This document shows positions 1 through 9,039 of a stretch of 64,000 nt of DNA, in pieces. The position numbers were made by a program, and so were the translations under genes. The stretch is taken from NCBI GenBank assembly GCA_017161305.1, contig CP031518.1, positions 1,302,001 through 1,366,000 on the forward strand, written 5' to 3'. The stretch's first letter is position 1; each line of letters starts with the position of its first letter. The notes below the pieces were generated by a model. It made no database searches. It saw only the letters and a program-made list of their open reading frames with translations, and was not told where the DNA came from. This DNA is from Treponema ruminis (GTDB taxonomy: Bacteria; Spirochaetota; Spirochaetia; Treponematales; Treponemataceae).

Positions 1-232
1 CGGCGGCGCGGAGATCTTCGTTGTCCGGCTTGCCAACCTTATCTTTTGAAAGAGAAGCTATGAATGTGCGGACTTCCGGGTCGATGGTAAATGCATAGTA
101 TGAGTTTCCGAGGAAGAGGATGTCCACCGGCTCTGTTATCGGAGATGTGAGCGGCAGGGCCTCTACTCCAAGTTCCTTTGCCATGGCTTCTGCAAGGCGC
201 TTTGTGTTTCCTGTACTATGTTTTAAACGCAA
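1..232 (-). CDS. Flavodoxin-family protein, partial, with damaged N-terminus
   Basis: The reading frame carries a flavodoxin phosphate-binding loop (S-T-G-N-T) followed by a helix and a strand with G-N-S-Y-Y, as in FMN-binding flavodoxins. It runs off the left edge. Flavodoxins normally start with about eight residues forming strand 1 (M-K-x-L-V-x-Y-Y) before this loop. Here the loop is preceded only by L-R-L-K-H and then by the terminator of the upstream receptor gene. A TTG at 232 is the only near start. The gene may therefore have lost its first strand by deletion and be non-functional. A complete homologue starts at the right edge of the window. Confidence 0.6.
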   Translation of the reverse strand, partial: MRLKHSTGNTKRLAEAMAKELGVEALPLTSPITEPVDILFLGNSYYAFTIDPEVRTFIASLSKDKVGKPDNEDLRAA

Positions 233-254
233 AAAAGGGAGGGTTTCCCCTCCC
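231..254 (-). terminator. Rho-independent terminator of the chemoreceptor gene
   Basis: A GGGAGGG / CCCTCCC stem with a short loop is followed on the minus strand by six T residues. It lies just after the receptor stop codon and directly abuts the truncated flavodoxin. Confidence 0.8.
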
Positions 255-273
255 CCATAATTTGGAAGCTGAC

Positions 274-2364
274 TTATGCTACTGTGAAGACGTCGATTTT
301 TTCGCCGATTGCAAGGATTGAATCGTTAACGCTGATTGATGTTGTGCGGAGTGATTCTCCGGCTTCCTGGATTCGGTCTGTTCCGATTGAAACTTCTTCC
401 ATGTTTGAACTGATGTTGTGTGTACTCTGCTGCAGGGTCTTGATTTCGTTGAGGATCAAAGTATTTCCTTCAGTCATTTCCTTTGAAGCGTTTCTTACTT
501 CGCTTGTGCTGTCGTTCATGTATTTGAGGGCTTCGCTGATCTGTTTTGAGCCTTCGTTCTGCTCGTTCATAGCGATCTTAATCTGATATACGAGTGAGTC
601 TGTGTCCTTGATTCTGTTGCTTACAGACATAAGGGCTGCGCTTGTATCGCCAGATGCCGCAACAACTTCCTTGATTGATTCCTGGATTTTTGCCAGCTGT
701 TCGCCGATTGTTCGTGACTGGGCAGAAGATGTCTCTGAGAGTTTTCGGATTTCACCAGATACAACTGCAAAACCTTTTCCTGCTTCACCTGCGTGAGCGG
801 CTTCGATTGCAGCGTTCATTGCAAGAAGGTTTGTTTCTTCTGCGATGTTTGAAATGATTTTGTTTGCTTCCTGGAGCATCTGTGACTGAATTTCGATTAC
901 GCGGATTCGCTCGTTAACGTCCTTCTGTTTTGAAGTACCGCGCTCTGCGTCAAGCTGAAGGTCTTTGAAAGAAAGTGCGAGCATGTCCATAGATTTGTTG
1001 ACGGCTGCGATGTTTCCGATCATCTCTTCTACTGCTGCTGAAGCTTCTGCAACGCCTGATGACTGGTTTTCGATCATAGATTCAAGTGTTGTGATGCTTG
1101 TAGAAATCTGCTGAACTGCACCTACAGTCTGTGAAACGCTTGATGTCTGGTTGAAAATCTGCTGTTTGATTGAGTCGATGCTTGATGCAATCTGTGTAAT
1201 TGCGCTTGCTGTGTTTTCTGTGCTGCCGTTCATGATGTCGCCGGAACTTCTGAGGTTGTCCCTTGCGCGCTTAACGTCAGAAATAGTCTTGTTGATTTCA
1301 TTTGAGAATGAATTGAATTCCCTTACGAGAAGACCAAGTTCGTCTTTAGAGTCTGATTCGATTCGGTCAGTCAAGTCACCCTTTGCCATTTTTCCGAAAG
1401 AAAGCTGGAGCGCATACATCGGACGAAGAATTTTTCTGATAAAGATTGTTGCCAGAACAAATACAATCATTACGATTACGGCAAGAATCGGAATAAGAAT
1501 TGAAAGGGCTTTTTTCTGAATTGCAGTGATGATTGAAATATCGTCTGCAACGAAAATCATACCCTTAAACTCGCCGTGCAAGCCCTTCAATGGAGCGTAA
1601 GCTGCGAGATATTTTTTCTGATAAATTGTTGTGTCGCCATAGTAATTTTTCTTAAGATCGATAACCTGCTTGCGGATTGCCGGATTCTGAAGGTGGGTTC
1701 CAGTCAAAGCTCTTCCGCTTGTATCTGAAAGTGTTGTGTTTACGCGGAGGTCATTTTCAAAAATAGTACATTCTGAGCCATAGCGGTGTTTAATGGAATT
1801 TGCCATTGATCTTGCAACAAGGTCGTAACCTGCGACAAGAGCACCGATTACGCGTCCATATTCAGGTTCAGTAACAGGACAAGCTGCCATGATAGAGAAG
1901 TTTTTTGTGTTTGCAGGAGTTTCGTAGTTAACTGATGTGTTTCCATTGAGTGCGCTGCTGATAATTGAAAGAGAACCGAGGTTGCTGTCTGCATGATTTG
2001 TATTTCCGCCTACAATAACATTGCCGCGCATGTCTACCAAAGAAAGATAGTCAAAATCGAAGTTTTTGATTTCAAATTTAAGGACGCTTGCGATTTCTGA
2101 ATAATCGTCTAATTCTGCGCTCTGTCTTAAAGTTCCGTTATTTGCAACAGTGTGAGCTGCGGCCTTCAAAAACGTTTCCATCTGAGCAATTTCTGAATTC
2201 CATCCGGCGATTGTGTTTTTCAAGCCATTTTGTGTAGAAGTTCTGATGGCCTTTGAGAAAAGAAACATTGCAACTGAAAGTGTCGTGACTGAACAAAGAA
2301 GAATTGAAAGGGCCAGTGCAATCCTGATTTTGCGTCTTAATGGGAATTTCACATTCGACTTCAT
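274..2364 (-). CDS. Methyl-accepting chemotaxis protein (Cache-HAMP-MCP)
   Basis: A 696-residue membrane chemoreceptor that would sense an extracytoplasmic ligand and signal to CheA/CheW. A first membrane segment lies near residues 13-36, a periplasmic Cache-like domain spans about 37-283, a second membrane segment near 286-308 leads into HAMP, and a long helical signalling domain follows. The conserved hairpin tip [15 protein letters not shown] is present around residue 510. AGGAG lies about ten bases before the ATG. It has no copy of the repeat promoter module and looks like an ordinary chromosomal gene bordering the island. The ligand cannot be told from sequence. Confidence 0.93.
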   Translation of the reverse strand: MKSNVKFPLRRKIRIALALSILLCSVTTLSVAMFLFSKAIRTSTQNGLKNTIAGWNSEIAQMETFLKAAAHTVANNGTLRQSAELDDYSEIASVLKFEIKNFDFDYLSLVDMRGNVIVGGNTNHADSNLGSLSIISSALNGNTSVNYETPANTKNFSIMAACPVTEPEYGRVIGALVAGYDLVARSMANSIKHRYGSECTIFENDLRVNTTLSDTSGRALTGTHLQNPAIRKQVIDLKKNYYGDTTIYQKKYLAAYAPLKGLHGEFKGMIFVADDISIITAIQKKALSILIPILAVIVMIVFVLATIFIRKILRPMYALQLSFGKMAKGDLTDRIESDSKDELGLLVREFNSFSNEINKTISDVKRARDNLRSSGDIMNGSTENTASAITQIASSIDSIKQQIFNQTSSVSQTVGAVQQISTSITTLESMIENQSSGVAEASAAVEEMIGNIAAVNKSMDMLALSFKDLQLDAERGTSKQKDVNERIRVIEIQSQMLQEANKIISNIAEETNLLAMNAAIEAAHAGEAGKGFAVVSGEIRKLSETSSAQSRTIGEQLAKIQESIKEVVAASGDTSAALMSVSNRIKDTDSLVYQIKIAMNEQNEGSKQISEALKYMNDSTSEVRNASKEMTEGNTLILNEIKTLQQSTHNISSNMEEVSIGTDRIQEAGESLRTTSISVNDSILAIGEKIDVFTVA

Positions 2365-2589
2365 AATGATAAAAGCTCCTATTGAATCATGGATTTTTGT
2401 AAGTTGTTGGAGTATAATGAATTACAATCGAAGAAATCTTAATTTCAACTGACATTAATCTTTATGATTTGGAGAAAAAAAAGAGTTTTTAAAATTACCA
2501 AATGTCGGAAATAGTGAGAAAAATGGAGATTTTGGAGATATTTGACTTTTTTTTAGAGAAAGATTCTAATACTTTTTACATTTTCTTCT

Positions 2590-2618
2590 ATTATATTGAA
2601 GTCATCTCAGTATTTCAA
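2590..2618 (-). promoter_or_regulatory. Sigma70-type promoter candidate for the chemoreceptor
   Basis: On the minus strand TTGAAA and TATAAT are separated by exactly 17 bases. The start would leave a leader of about 220 bases before the receptor ATG. The rest of the 2365-2778 gap is AT-rich and shows no gene. Confidence 0.5.
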
Positions 2619-2778
2619 GCCGATTTCTCAGGCAGGACAAAACTTAGCACTATGAGTGGATCAACTTAACTAAAAAAAGCACATGGTGAGATTCTCGGCG
2701 ACAGGGAAATCACGATTCCACTGATAAAATTTTAAAAATATGGTAAACTATCCTGAAGAAAAAAAGGCTGAGGTAAAA

Positions 2779-3591
2779 ATGAAACTTACAATCGTTGTTG
2801 ACAATATTTCGGATTCAGGAATCAAGGGTGAATGGGGATTTTCCGGACTAGTAGAATTTAACGGCAAGAAAGTCCTTATTGATGCAGGCTCGTCAAGGCT
2901 TTTTCTGCGGAACATGAAGCGCCTCAATCTCGATGTTGGCGAAATCGACTATGCCGTCCTCAGCCACGCTCATTACGACCACGCCAACGGACTTCCCGCC
3001 TTTTTAAAGAAAAATCAGAAGGCAAAGCTTTACCTGCGTGAAGGATGCAAGGCTGACTGCTACCACAAAAAACACGGAATCCGCTTTTACATCGGAATTC
3101 CAAAATCTCTTCCAAAAAAATATTCAGAGCGGATTGAAAACATTTCAGGCGACTACATGCTGACCGAGGGAGTCTACGTCATTCCCCACAAGACAGAAGG
3201 CCTTTCCAGCATCGGCCGGCGCGAAAACATGTACCGCCGCACACCGCTCGGCTGGATTCCCGACGATTTTTCTCATGAACAGTGCGTTGTCTTTGACACG
3301 GAAAAAGGCCTCGTAATCATAAGCCCCTGCTCCCACGGCGGAGTTCCGAACATCATCAACGAAGTCAAATCAAGCTTCCCGGGCAAAAAAGTCTACGGAA
3401 TCATCGGCGGCTTCCATCTCTTCAACAAGCCGGACGAAGAAATCCGCGCGCTCGCAGGTCAGATTCAGGAAACAGGAATCGAATATGTCCTGACCGGTCA
3501 CTGCACGAAAGACAGGGCATATCACATTTTAAAAGAAGAACTCGGCGATAAAATTCAGCAGATGAAAGCCGGATTCTGCGTTGAGTTTTAA
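2779..3591 (+). CDS. MBL-fold metallo-hydrolase, COG1237-like
   Basis: A 270-residue metallo-beta-lactamase fold protein. The metal motif S-H-A-H-Y-D-H is near residue 62, followed by P-C-S-H-G-G, G-G-F-H-L and T-G-H-C-T. This set is typical of the COG1237 branch, in which some members are annotated as dihydropterin-related synthases; the substrate here is unknown. An upstream in-frame ATG at 2740 exists, but the ATG chosen has GAGG seven bases before it and gives the usual family N-terminus M-K-L-T-I-V-V-D-N. It stands alone, just left of the first promoter module. Confidence 0.85.
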   Translation: MKLTIVVDNISDSGIKGEWGFSGLVEFNGKKVLIDAGSSRLFLRNMKRLNLDVGEIDYAVLSHAHYDHANGLPAFLKKNQKAKLYLREGCKADCYHKKHGIRFYIGIPKSLPKKYSERIENISGDYMLTEGVYVIPHKTEGLSSIGRRENMYRRTPLGWIPDDFSHEQCVVFDTEKGLVIISPCSHGGVPNIINEVKSSFPGKKVYGIIGGFHLFNKPDEEIRALAGQIQETGIEYVLTGHCTKDRAYHILKEELGDKIQQMKAGFCVEF

Positions 3592-3607
3592 TTTTCTGTA
3601 AAAAGCT

Positions 3608-3676
3608 TGCATTTCATCTTGAAAAAATGCATCTTGTCTGAAAAACAATCCCTTTCTCCCCTTCCCGCACTATAAT
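3608..3676 (+). promoter_or_regulatory. Direct-repeat promoter module, copy 1
   Basis: TGCATTTCATC and TGCATCTTGTC start 20 bp apart. TTGTCT is followed by exactly 31 bp and then a perfect TATAAT, 26 bp before the DUF3795 ATG. This is the reference copy for the module described in the findings. Confidence 0.85.
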
Positions 3677-3702
3677 TGAGTCAAAAAGAAAGGGGTACTA
3701 TT

Positions 3703-4035
3703 ATGAAAAAACTTATTGCTTACTGCGGCTTAGACTGCGAAAAATGCGACGCTTACATCGCCACACAAAACAACGACCAGGCTTTGCGTGAAAAAACTGC
3801 GAAATACTGGAGCGAACTGAACGGCGTTGAAATCACACCGGAAATGATAAACTGCGACGGCTGCCGCATGGACGGACGTAAAACGCCATATTGTGACTGC
3901 ATGTGCCAGATAAAAATCTGCGCCCAGTCAAAAAAGATAGAAACATGTTCTTCCTGCCCTCAGGTCAAAAACTGCAAGACCGTCGGAATGGTCACCATAA
4001 ACAATGACGAAGCAAGAAAAAACCTCGGGATATAA
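3703..4035 (+). CDS. DUF3795 cysteine-rich protein
   Basis: A 110-residue protein of the DUF3795 family with an N-terminal Y-C-G-L-D-C-x-x-C-D motif and further C-D-G-C, C-D-C-M-C, C-S-S-C-P clusters. These probably bind metal, but the family has no established function. The ATG is preceded by AAGGGG. A longer frame starting at 3676 is excluded because it would start inside the -10 box. It is the first gene of an operon that continues into a GNAT and an alpha/beta hydrolase. A second DUF3795 domain occurs in the fused protein at 39894-40946. Confidence 0.85.
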   Translation: MKKLIAYCGLDCEKCDAYIATQNNDQALREKTAKYWSELNGVEITPEMINCDGCRMDGRKTPYCDCMCQIKICAQSKKIETCSSCPQVKNCKTVGMVTINNDEARKNLGI

Positions 4036-4040
4036 AGAAA

Positions 4041-4646
4041 ATGCTGGATAAAACCATAGAATTTCATTCAATCATCATGAAAAATCCGAACGACAGGCTG
4101 CGCGAGACCGTGGCCGTGCCGGAAGGTTTTTCAGTCAGGCTCTATCAGAAAGGTGATGAAAAATCATGGGCTCAAATCCAGACCGCCGTTCTTGAGTTTA
4201 ATTCGGCAGACGATGCGCTCGCCTGCTTCAATCACTATCTTGAACACGAGGACGAACTGAAAAAACGCCAGCTCTATGTAATTGAAGAAAAAAGCGGGAA
4301 AGCTGTTGCAACGGCGACTGCCTGGTATTCTGACTTAAACGGAAAGCCAATTGGCGTCGTTCATGCCCTGAGCTGCCTCCAGGACTATCAGTCGCTTGGG
4401 CTGGGAAAAGTTGCCGCCTCTTATATGATGAAATGCTTTTATCAGGTCATGCCGGGAAAGGAAGTCTGGCTCGACACACAGACCTGGAGCTACAAGGCGC
4501 TTGGGCTTTATCTGGATCTGGGCTTCATTCCAATGAAAAAAGCCGTATACAACGAAGTTCCGAACGAGTTTGACGCTGCCCTTTCCGTCTTGAAAGGCAA
4601 AATGCGCGAAGACAAGTATCAGCTTTTCATCGAAAGGGCAGAATAA
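4041..4646 (+). CDS. GNAT family N-acetyltransferase
   Basis: A 201-residue GNAT protein that would use acetyl-CoA to acetylate an unknown amine. The CoA pyrophosphate loop is Q-S-L-G-L-G-K near residues 117-123, after the beta-4 strand V-V-H-A-L-S. An N-terminal extension of about 35 residues precedes the fold. It starts five bases after the DUF3795 stop and is probably co-transcribed with it from module copy 1. Confidence 0.85.
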   Translation: MLDKTIEFHSIIMKNPNDRLRETVAVPEGFSVRLYQKGDEKSWAQIQTAVLEFNSADDALACFNHYLEHEDELKKRQLYVIEEKSGKAVATATAWYSDLNGKPIGVVHALSCLQDYQSLGLGKVAASYMMKCFYQVMPGKEVWLDTQTWSYKALGLYLDLGFIPMKKAVYNEVPNEFDAALSVLKGKMREDKYQLFIERAE

Positions 4647-4658
4647 AGGAAGGCTTGC

Positions 4659-5858
4659 GTGAAAAATATGATTCGTCTGGCTATCTGCATTCTTTCGGCA
4701 ATCATACTGCTTTTTATTTGCTTTATGATTCTGCTTCCTCCGGGTGGCGGGAAAGTGCCTGCCTCAAAAAATCCGCGCTCTATTTCCGAACGGACAAGTC
4801 TTGAAGTGGACGGAGCAAGGCTTGGACTGATTCTTTTATCAGAAGATACTGACAATCCCCTGCTTCTGGTTTGCGGCGGCGGGCCTGGAATTCCCCAGTA
4901 TCTTCTGGAGTCTTTTTATCCGTCTGCACTTTCTAAAGAATTTACAGTCTGCTATTTCGATTACCGGGGCACGGGAACTTCTTTCGATAAAAATACTGTA
5001 GCGCAGGATATGACCGGGGAACGCTATGTAAGAGACATTCTTGCCGTTACTGATTACCTTTGCGAGCGATTTTCACAGGAAAAGATTTTCATAATGGGGC
5101 ACTCCTTTGGAACTTACGTCGCCTTGAATGCAGCCTTTCAGCATCCCCAGAAATTCAAGGCTTACATCGCCATGTCTCAGATTACAAATCAGCGTGAGTC
5201 AGAATACCTTGCCTTTGACTACATGAAATCCCTTTATGAAAAATCCGGCGACAAGAAGATGATTAAGGCCTTTAGCAAATACAATATCCGCGAATCAGGC
5301 AAAGACTACAATGAATACTTCTTTTCGGGGTTGCGCGACAAGGCCATGCACGAACTGGGACTTGGAACGGCAAGGAAGATGCATTCCGTAATCACGCAGA
5401 TTTTCTTTCCCAGCCTGCGCTGCCTAGCATACACGCAAAAAGAGCGGATTAATATCTGGCGCGGGAAAATCGCCTCTCAGAACTTTCCGGTTGCTCAGGA
5501 TGCGATTTCAAGATTCAACGCGTTCGAGCAGGTGAAGGCACTGGAAATCCCGGTTTATTTTGTTGCAGGAAAATATGATTACACCTGCTGCACGGAACTT
5601 CAGAAAAAATACTATGATTCTTTGAAAGCACCGGAAAAAGCCTTCTATCTCTTTGAAAATTCAGCCCACAGTCCGCTTTACGAGGAATACGAAAGGGCGG
5701 AAGAGGTGTTGAGGGAAATAAAGATGAATAAGGAATGGTCAGAAAAAAACAAAAAATGCAAACGCTGGAAGAGAACAGGTAGATTTGTGCGCGACGAGAT
5801 TCCCCACAGCTGGGACGCAAGGCTCACCGTGGTCTCAAAAAAGGCAAGCGACGGCTAG
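4659..5858 (+). CDS. Alpha/beta hydrolase, S33-like, with chimeric C-terminus
   Basis: One N-terminal membrane segment (residues 5-27) anchors an alpha/beta hydrolase. The oxyanion motif G-G-G-P-G resembles proline iminopeptidases (S33), and the nucleophile elbow is G-H-S-F-G. The acid lies in G-K-Y-D-Y and the histidine in S-A-H-S-P-L. It uses a GTG start with AAGGAAGG seven bases before. The last 45 codons are foreign: they match the first codons of the gene at 40946 (N/D-K-E-W-S-E-K-N-K-K) and then 62 bp of the transglutaminase gene at 39304-39879. The authentic stop is therefore lost. A 137-bp piece of this gene also lies inverted at 42466-42602. Confidence 0.85.
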   Translation: MKNMIRLAICILSAIILLFICFMILLPPGGGKVPASKNPRSISERTSLEVDGARLGLILLSEDTDNPLLLVCGGGPGIPQYLLESFYPSALSKEFTVCYFDYRGTGTSFDKNTVAQDMTGERYVRDILAVTDYLCERFSQEKIFIMGHSFGTYVALNAAFQHPQKFKAYIAMSQITNQRESEYLAFDYMKSLYEKSGDKKMIKAFSKYNIRESGKDYNEYFFSGLRDKAMHELGLGTARKMHSVITQIFFPSLRCLAYTQKERINIWRGKIASQNFPVAQDAISRFNAFEQVKALEIPVYFVAGKYDYTCCTELQKKYYDSLKAPEKAFYLFENSAHSPLYEEYERAEEVLREIKMNKEWSEKNKKCKRWKRTGRFVRDEIPHSWDARLTVVSKKASDG

Positions 5859-5922
5859 GAAGCCGCTTTACGCCTATGAAGTACTCAGAATAGTTACAAA
5901 ATCTTTTGTCAGGGGGTAAAAA

Positions 5923-5961
5923 ATGAAGAGATGTGAAACTTCTTCTCCATGCAGGGCTTGA
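5923..5961 (+). CDS. Possible 12-residue leader peptide upstream of the MFS pump
   Basis: AGGGGG stands seven bases before an ATG that opens a 12-codon frame, M-K-R-C-E-T-S-S-P-C-R-A. The stop overlaps the 5' arm of an inverted repeat (GAGGAAT at 5960-5966, ATTCCTC at 5992-5998), 50 bp ahead of the pump start. This layout would suit translational or transcriptional attenuation, which is known for mef-type macrolide pumps. It could equally be chance in recombined DNA. Confidence 0.35.
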   Translation: MKRCETSSPCRA

Positions 5962-6047
5962 GGAATCTGTATGGAGGAAGATTAAAATTCAATTCCTCAG
6001 GCTTTGCTTCTTCACGAATCACAAACTTATTAAAAGAGGCAAGGAAA

Positions 6048-7319
6048 ATGAAAAATAAATTACGCGACTATTATATTCTCTGGAGCACACAAGGGCTTTC
6101 ACAACTTGGAAGCAGCATCACGGCTTTTGCACTTACACTCTGGTTGTACGAAAAAACTGGTTCCGCTTTAAGCACAGCGGCCCTTACAATCTGTTCCTAT
6201 GTGCCTTATGTTCTCATGAGCATTTTTGCCGGAGCATTGACCGACCGATGGAAAAAAAAGCCGACCATGCTTGTCTGTGACACTTTGGCGGCTCTTTCGA
6301 CTCTGGTAGTTTTTCTTCTATATAAAACTAATACTCTTGCAGTATGGCATCTTTATGTAATCAATGCTGTTTCAGGTCTCATGAATACCGTCCAGCAGCC
6401 GGCTTCAGAAGTGACCATGACGCTGATTGTTCCAAAGGAATGTTACCAGAAAACAAGCGGTCTCAATTCACTTTTGCGCTCCGTCAATTCAATTTTGAAT
6501 CCTCTGCTTGCAACGGCTTTGTATGCAGCGTTCGGACTTGATATTGTCATTGCAGTGGATCTTCTTACTTTTGTTGTGGCATTTACCGCACTGGCAGGAT
6601 TTATCAAAATTCCAGAAACTCAATCAGTAAAAAAGGAAGGAACGCTGAAACTGGCAGGGGAAGGCCTTTCTTTCCTCAAAAAATCACCAATAATTCTGAC
6701 TCTGCTTCTTTTCATGTCTGGAATAAATCTGATTGCCTTTGCTTCCAGCGCAACTCTTCCGGCCTATGTAATTCCGAATCCAAGAGGAGGCAGCAATGTC
6801 CTTGGATTAGTGACATCTTGTGCAGGGGCAGCGATGGTCGTGGGAAGTTTTTTGGTTTCTTACATGCCAAAGCCAAAAGACCGCGTGAAAGTCGTATTCA
6901 TCACAATGCTTATTTCTATGGGAAGCGAGAATTTTATTCTTGCTTTTTCACGGGAACCGATTCTCTGGTGCATAAGTCAGGTCATCGGGTGGATTCTGGT
7001 TCCTGTAATGGGTGCAAATCTGGAAGTTATCCTGAGGAGCTCAATTCCAGTGGAACTTCAGGGACGCGTTTACGCATGCAGGAATACACTCCAGTTTTTT
7101 ACAAGACCAATAGGACTTTTCCTCGGCGGCTTTATAGTTGACAGCCTGTGCGAGCCTTTTATGGAAGCTCATTCAAATTCTGCCATGCTGACTTCTCTCT
7201 TCGGAAGCGGTAAAGGCTCAGGAGCTGCCATGATGATGCTCATTCTTGGCCTTGCCGGAAGTGCCTGGTGCCTTTTGAACGCAAGGTTCATGAAAAAATA
7301 TCATTTCAGCGAGAAATAA
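6048..7319 (+). CDS. MFS drug-efflux-type transporter (DHA3/Mef-like)
   Basis: A 423-residue protein with about twelve hydrophobic segments. The loop 2-3 motif G-A-L-T-D-R-W-K-K-K-P marks the major facilitator superfamily, and the N-terminus (Y-I-L-W-S-T-Q-G-L-S-Q-L-G-S) is typical of the DHA3 family that includes macrolide pumps. It would export a small molecule by proton exchange. The start is the ATG after GAGGCAAGGAAA; an upstream extension of 33 codons has no ribosome site and no membrane segment. It may be read from module copy 1 or through the putative leader just upstream. The substrate is unknown. Confidence 0.88.
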   Translation: MKNKLRDYYILWSTQGLSQLGSSITAFALTLWLYEKTGSALSTAALTICSYVPYVLMSIFAGALTDRWKKKPTMLVCDTLAALSTLVVFLLYKTNTLAVWHLYVINAVSGLMNTVQQPASEVTMTLIVPKECYQKTSGLNSLLRSVNSILNPLLATALYAAFGLDIVIAVDLLTFVVAFTALAGFIKIPETQSVKKEGTLKLAGEGLSFLKKSPIILTLLLFMSGINLIAFASSATLPAYVIPNPRGGSNVLGLVTSCAGAAMVVGSFLVSYMPKPKDRVKVVFITMLISMGSENFILAFSREPILWCISQVIGWILVPVMGANLEVILRSSIPVELQGRVYACRNTLQFFTRPIGLFLGGFIVDSLCEPFMEAHSNSAMLTSLFGSGKGSGAAMMMLILGLAGSAWCLLNARFMKKYHFSEK

Positions 7320-7335
7320 AATCGTAATTTCAAGA

Positions 7336-7405
7336 TGCATTTCATCGGCAATGGAGTGCATCTTGTCTAAAAAACAATGCTTTTTATTTTTCTTCTATAT
7401 ATCTT
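7336..7405 (+). promoter_or_regulatory. Direct-repeat promoter module, copy 2 (orphan)
   Basis: Half-sites start 21 bp apart and TTGTCT is followed after 31 bp by TATCTT. The -10 overlaps the 3' end of the convergent epimerase-like gene, so no plus-strand gene lies downstream and any RNA would be antisense. The gene it once served seems to have been replaced. Confidence 0.7.
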
Positions 7406-7922
7406 TGCTTCTTTCTGAAACAAAAGGCGCTCTTAAATCATAATCTGAAATCTCAGAAATGGGGACTGGCAGTTTAAGACCGATTCTTGAATCCTTATAA
7501 TTTATTTGTTTTGAATGAGCGTCATTGCCGCTTCTGTCCACAGAATATAACTGTATCGTATCATTTTGCAATGAAATAAAGGCGTGACCAAAACCTGCGG
7601 GAATCAGCACCGCCAAGGCATTTTCTTCTGACAGTTCAAATGACTCCCATTGTAGATAGGTCGGCGATTTTTTTCTTAGATCAATAACGTAATCCAACCC
7701 TCTGCCTTTTATGACTGTCACAAACTTCGTCATCGGGCTGCTCTCATCTCTGTAGTGTATTCCAAAGAAAGTTCCTTCTTTGGGCATGCTGTAAACTCTT
7801 GTCTCCATGGCCTTGAAATCATCAATCTTTTCATCAAAAACATATGCCAGAGAGCCACGGTTATCAAGGCGCGTATGGAGCTGATATAATTTAACCCTTC
7901 CAAATAATTCTTTTATAACCAT
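7395..7922 (-). CDS. RmlC-like dTDP-sugar epimerase/isomerase family protein
   Basis: A 175-residue cupin-type protein with the RmlC pattern: G-I-H-Y-R, then K-F-V-T-V-I-K-G-R, V-I-D-L-R-K-K-S-P-T and L-I-P-A-G-F-G-H-A-F. RmlC enzymes epimerise dTDP-4-keto-6-deoxyglucose at C3/C5; the His of G-I-H-Y and the Tyr/Asp pair are the usual catalytic residues. No other dTDP-sugar genes are nearby, so the substrate is uncertain. It is convergent with the MFS gene and divergent from the transglutaminase operon. GGGTGG precedes the ATG. It probably arrived alone, displacing the gene behind orphan module copy 2. Confidence 0.75.
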   Translation of the reverse strand: MVIKELFGRVKLYQLHTRLDNRGSLAYVFDEKIDDFKAMETRVYSMPKEGTFFGIHYRDESSPMTKFVTVIKGRGLDYVIDLRKKSPTYLQWESFELSEENALAVLIPAGFGHAFISLQNDTIQLYSVDRSGNDAHSKQINYKDSRIGLKLPVPISEISDYDLRAPFVSERSKDI

Positions 7923-8029
7923 ATATCCACCCTTGATTCAATCGCAACAAGAATCTCTCGAAAGATGTATTAATAGTTTTTACTCTTATAAAGTAGCTGA
8001 TGAATATGAAAAAAACAAGAAAATGGGAC

Positions 8030-8099
8030 TGCATTTCATCGGCTTAAGTCTGCATCTTGTCTGAAAAGCATTGTTTGTCCTTATATCTTCATATATCAT
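8030..8099 (+). promoter_or_regulatory. Direct-repeat promoter module, copy 3
   Basis: Half-sites start 21 bp apart. TTGTCT, 31 bp, then TATCAT. The transglutaminase-like ATG is 20 bp beyond, so the leader is only about 13 bases. Downstream sequence resembles copy 14. Confidence 0.82.
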
Positions 8100-8118
8100 T
8101 GAAAAGCAGGAGCAAAAA

Positions 8119-9006
8119 ATGAAAAAAGAAATCATCGAATTTTACAAAAAAACAAGTCCTTTTACAGAACTGGGACTTTACCGGGATTTTGCCAGAAATC
8201 TTCCTGATGACATCAATGAGCTTTGCATTTTACAGAGAAAGCAGACAATTCATCCTGTAGGACTTTTGAATTCTGCGACAAGGATGGAAAAAGATGGTTT
8301 CTGGGGAGATTTGAGCCAGGTTCCTTTGACCCGCCTTAATTTTGAGGAAGACTGGTTTCCAAATGCCCTGAGCATGTTTGCTGAACTTTTGCGCCTGAAC
8401 CCTGAATATTCGGTAAATCGAAGCGCAAAGGACAAGATTCATATCACATGCCGCTGTCAGGCAATCATGCTGGCTGCAACTTTAAAAGCAAAAGGAATTC
8501 CAGCCCGTGTTCGAAGCGGATTTGCGCCTTACATCAAGGAAGATGGTGAAAATCGTGACCACTGGATTACGGAATGGTACGATCAAAAATCTGATTGCTG
8601 GATTTTGACCGATGCAGACATTCACCTTGATCCCAACATCAATTTTGATCCAAACAATATTCCTCGAGAACGATATCTCACAGGCGGACAGGCATATTTA
8701 AATCTCCGCCGGGGAGAACTTTCTGAAAAACAGGTGTCCTTTGCCTCCTGGCCGGTTACTTACGGACTTGCGGCTGCAATCCGTGCTCTTTTTTATGACT
8801 TTCACTGCCTTATGAACGAGGAAATAATTTTTCTTCATCAGCCGGAATATGTTGTCTTTAAGGATTTTAAATTGGGCGAAGAAGAACTCGATGAGCTGGA
8901 CAAACTTGCAGAACTAATGCTGGATCCGGACAAAAATTTTTCTGCGCTCTGTCAAATCTGGGAAAATCAGACAAAGTTCAGGATTTTGCGCGGTGGTTTA
9001 AATTAA
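8119..9006 (+). CDS. Transglutaminase-like domain protein
   Basis: A 295-residue protein with a transglutaminase/protease-like core. The catalytic Cys is in T-C-R-C-Q-A, followed by the His in D-H-W-I-T-E-W and the Asp in L-T-D-A-D. Such proteins act as cysteine peptidases, amidases or crosslinkers; the substrate cannot be assigned. The ATG follows AGGAGCAAAAA. It heads an operon running through a sugar kinase, a phosphoesterase, a GNAT and a DJ-1 protein under module copy 3. It is only distantly related to the transglutaminase-like gene at 39304. Confidence 0.8.
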   Translation: MKKEIIEFYKKTSPFTELGLYRDFARNLPDDINELCILQRKQTIHPVGLLNSATRMEKDGFWGDLSQVPLTRLNFEEDWFPNALSMFAELLRLNPEYSVNRSAKDKIHITCRCQAIMLAATLKAKGIPARVRSGFAPYIKEDGENRDHWITEWYDQKSDCWILTDADIHLDPNINFDPNNIPRERYLTGGQAYLNLRRGELSEKQVSFASWPVTYGLAAAIRALFYDFHCLMNEEIIFLHQPEYVVFKDFKLGEEELDELDKLAELMLDPDKNFSALCQIWENQTKFRILRGGLN

Positions 9007-9039
9007 ATTTTCATTGAAACTGGGGAGATGAGAAAAGTC

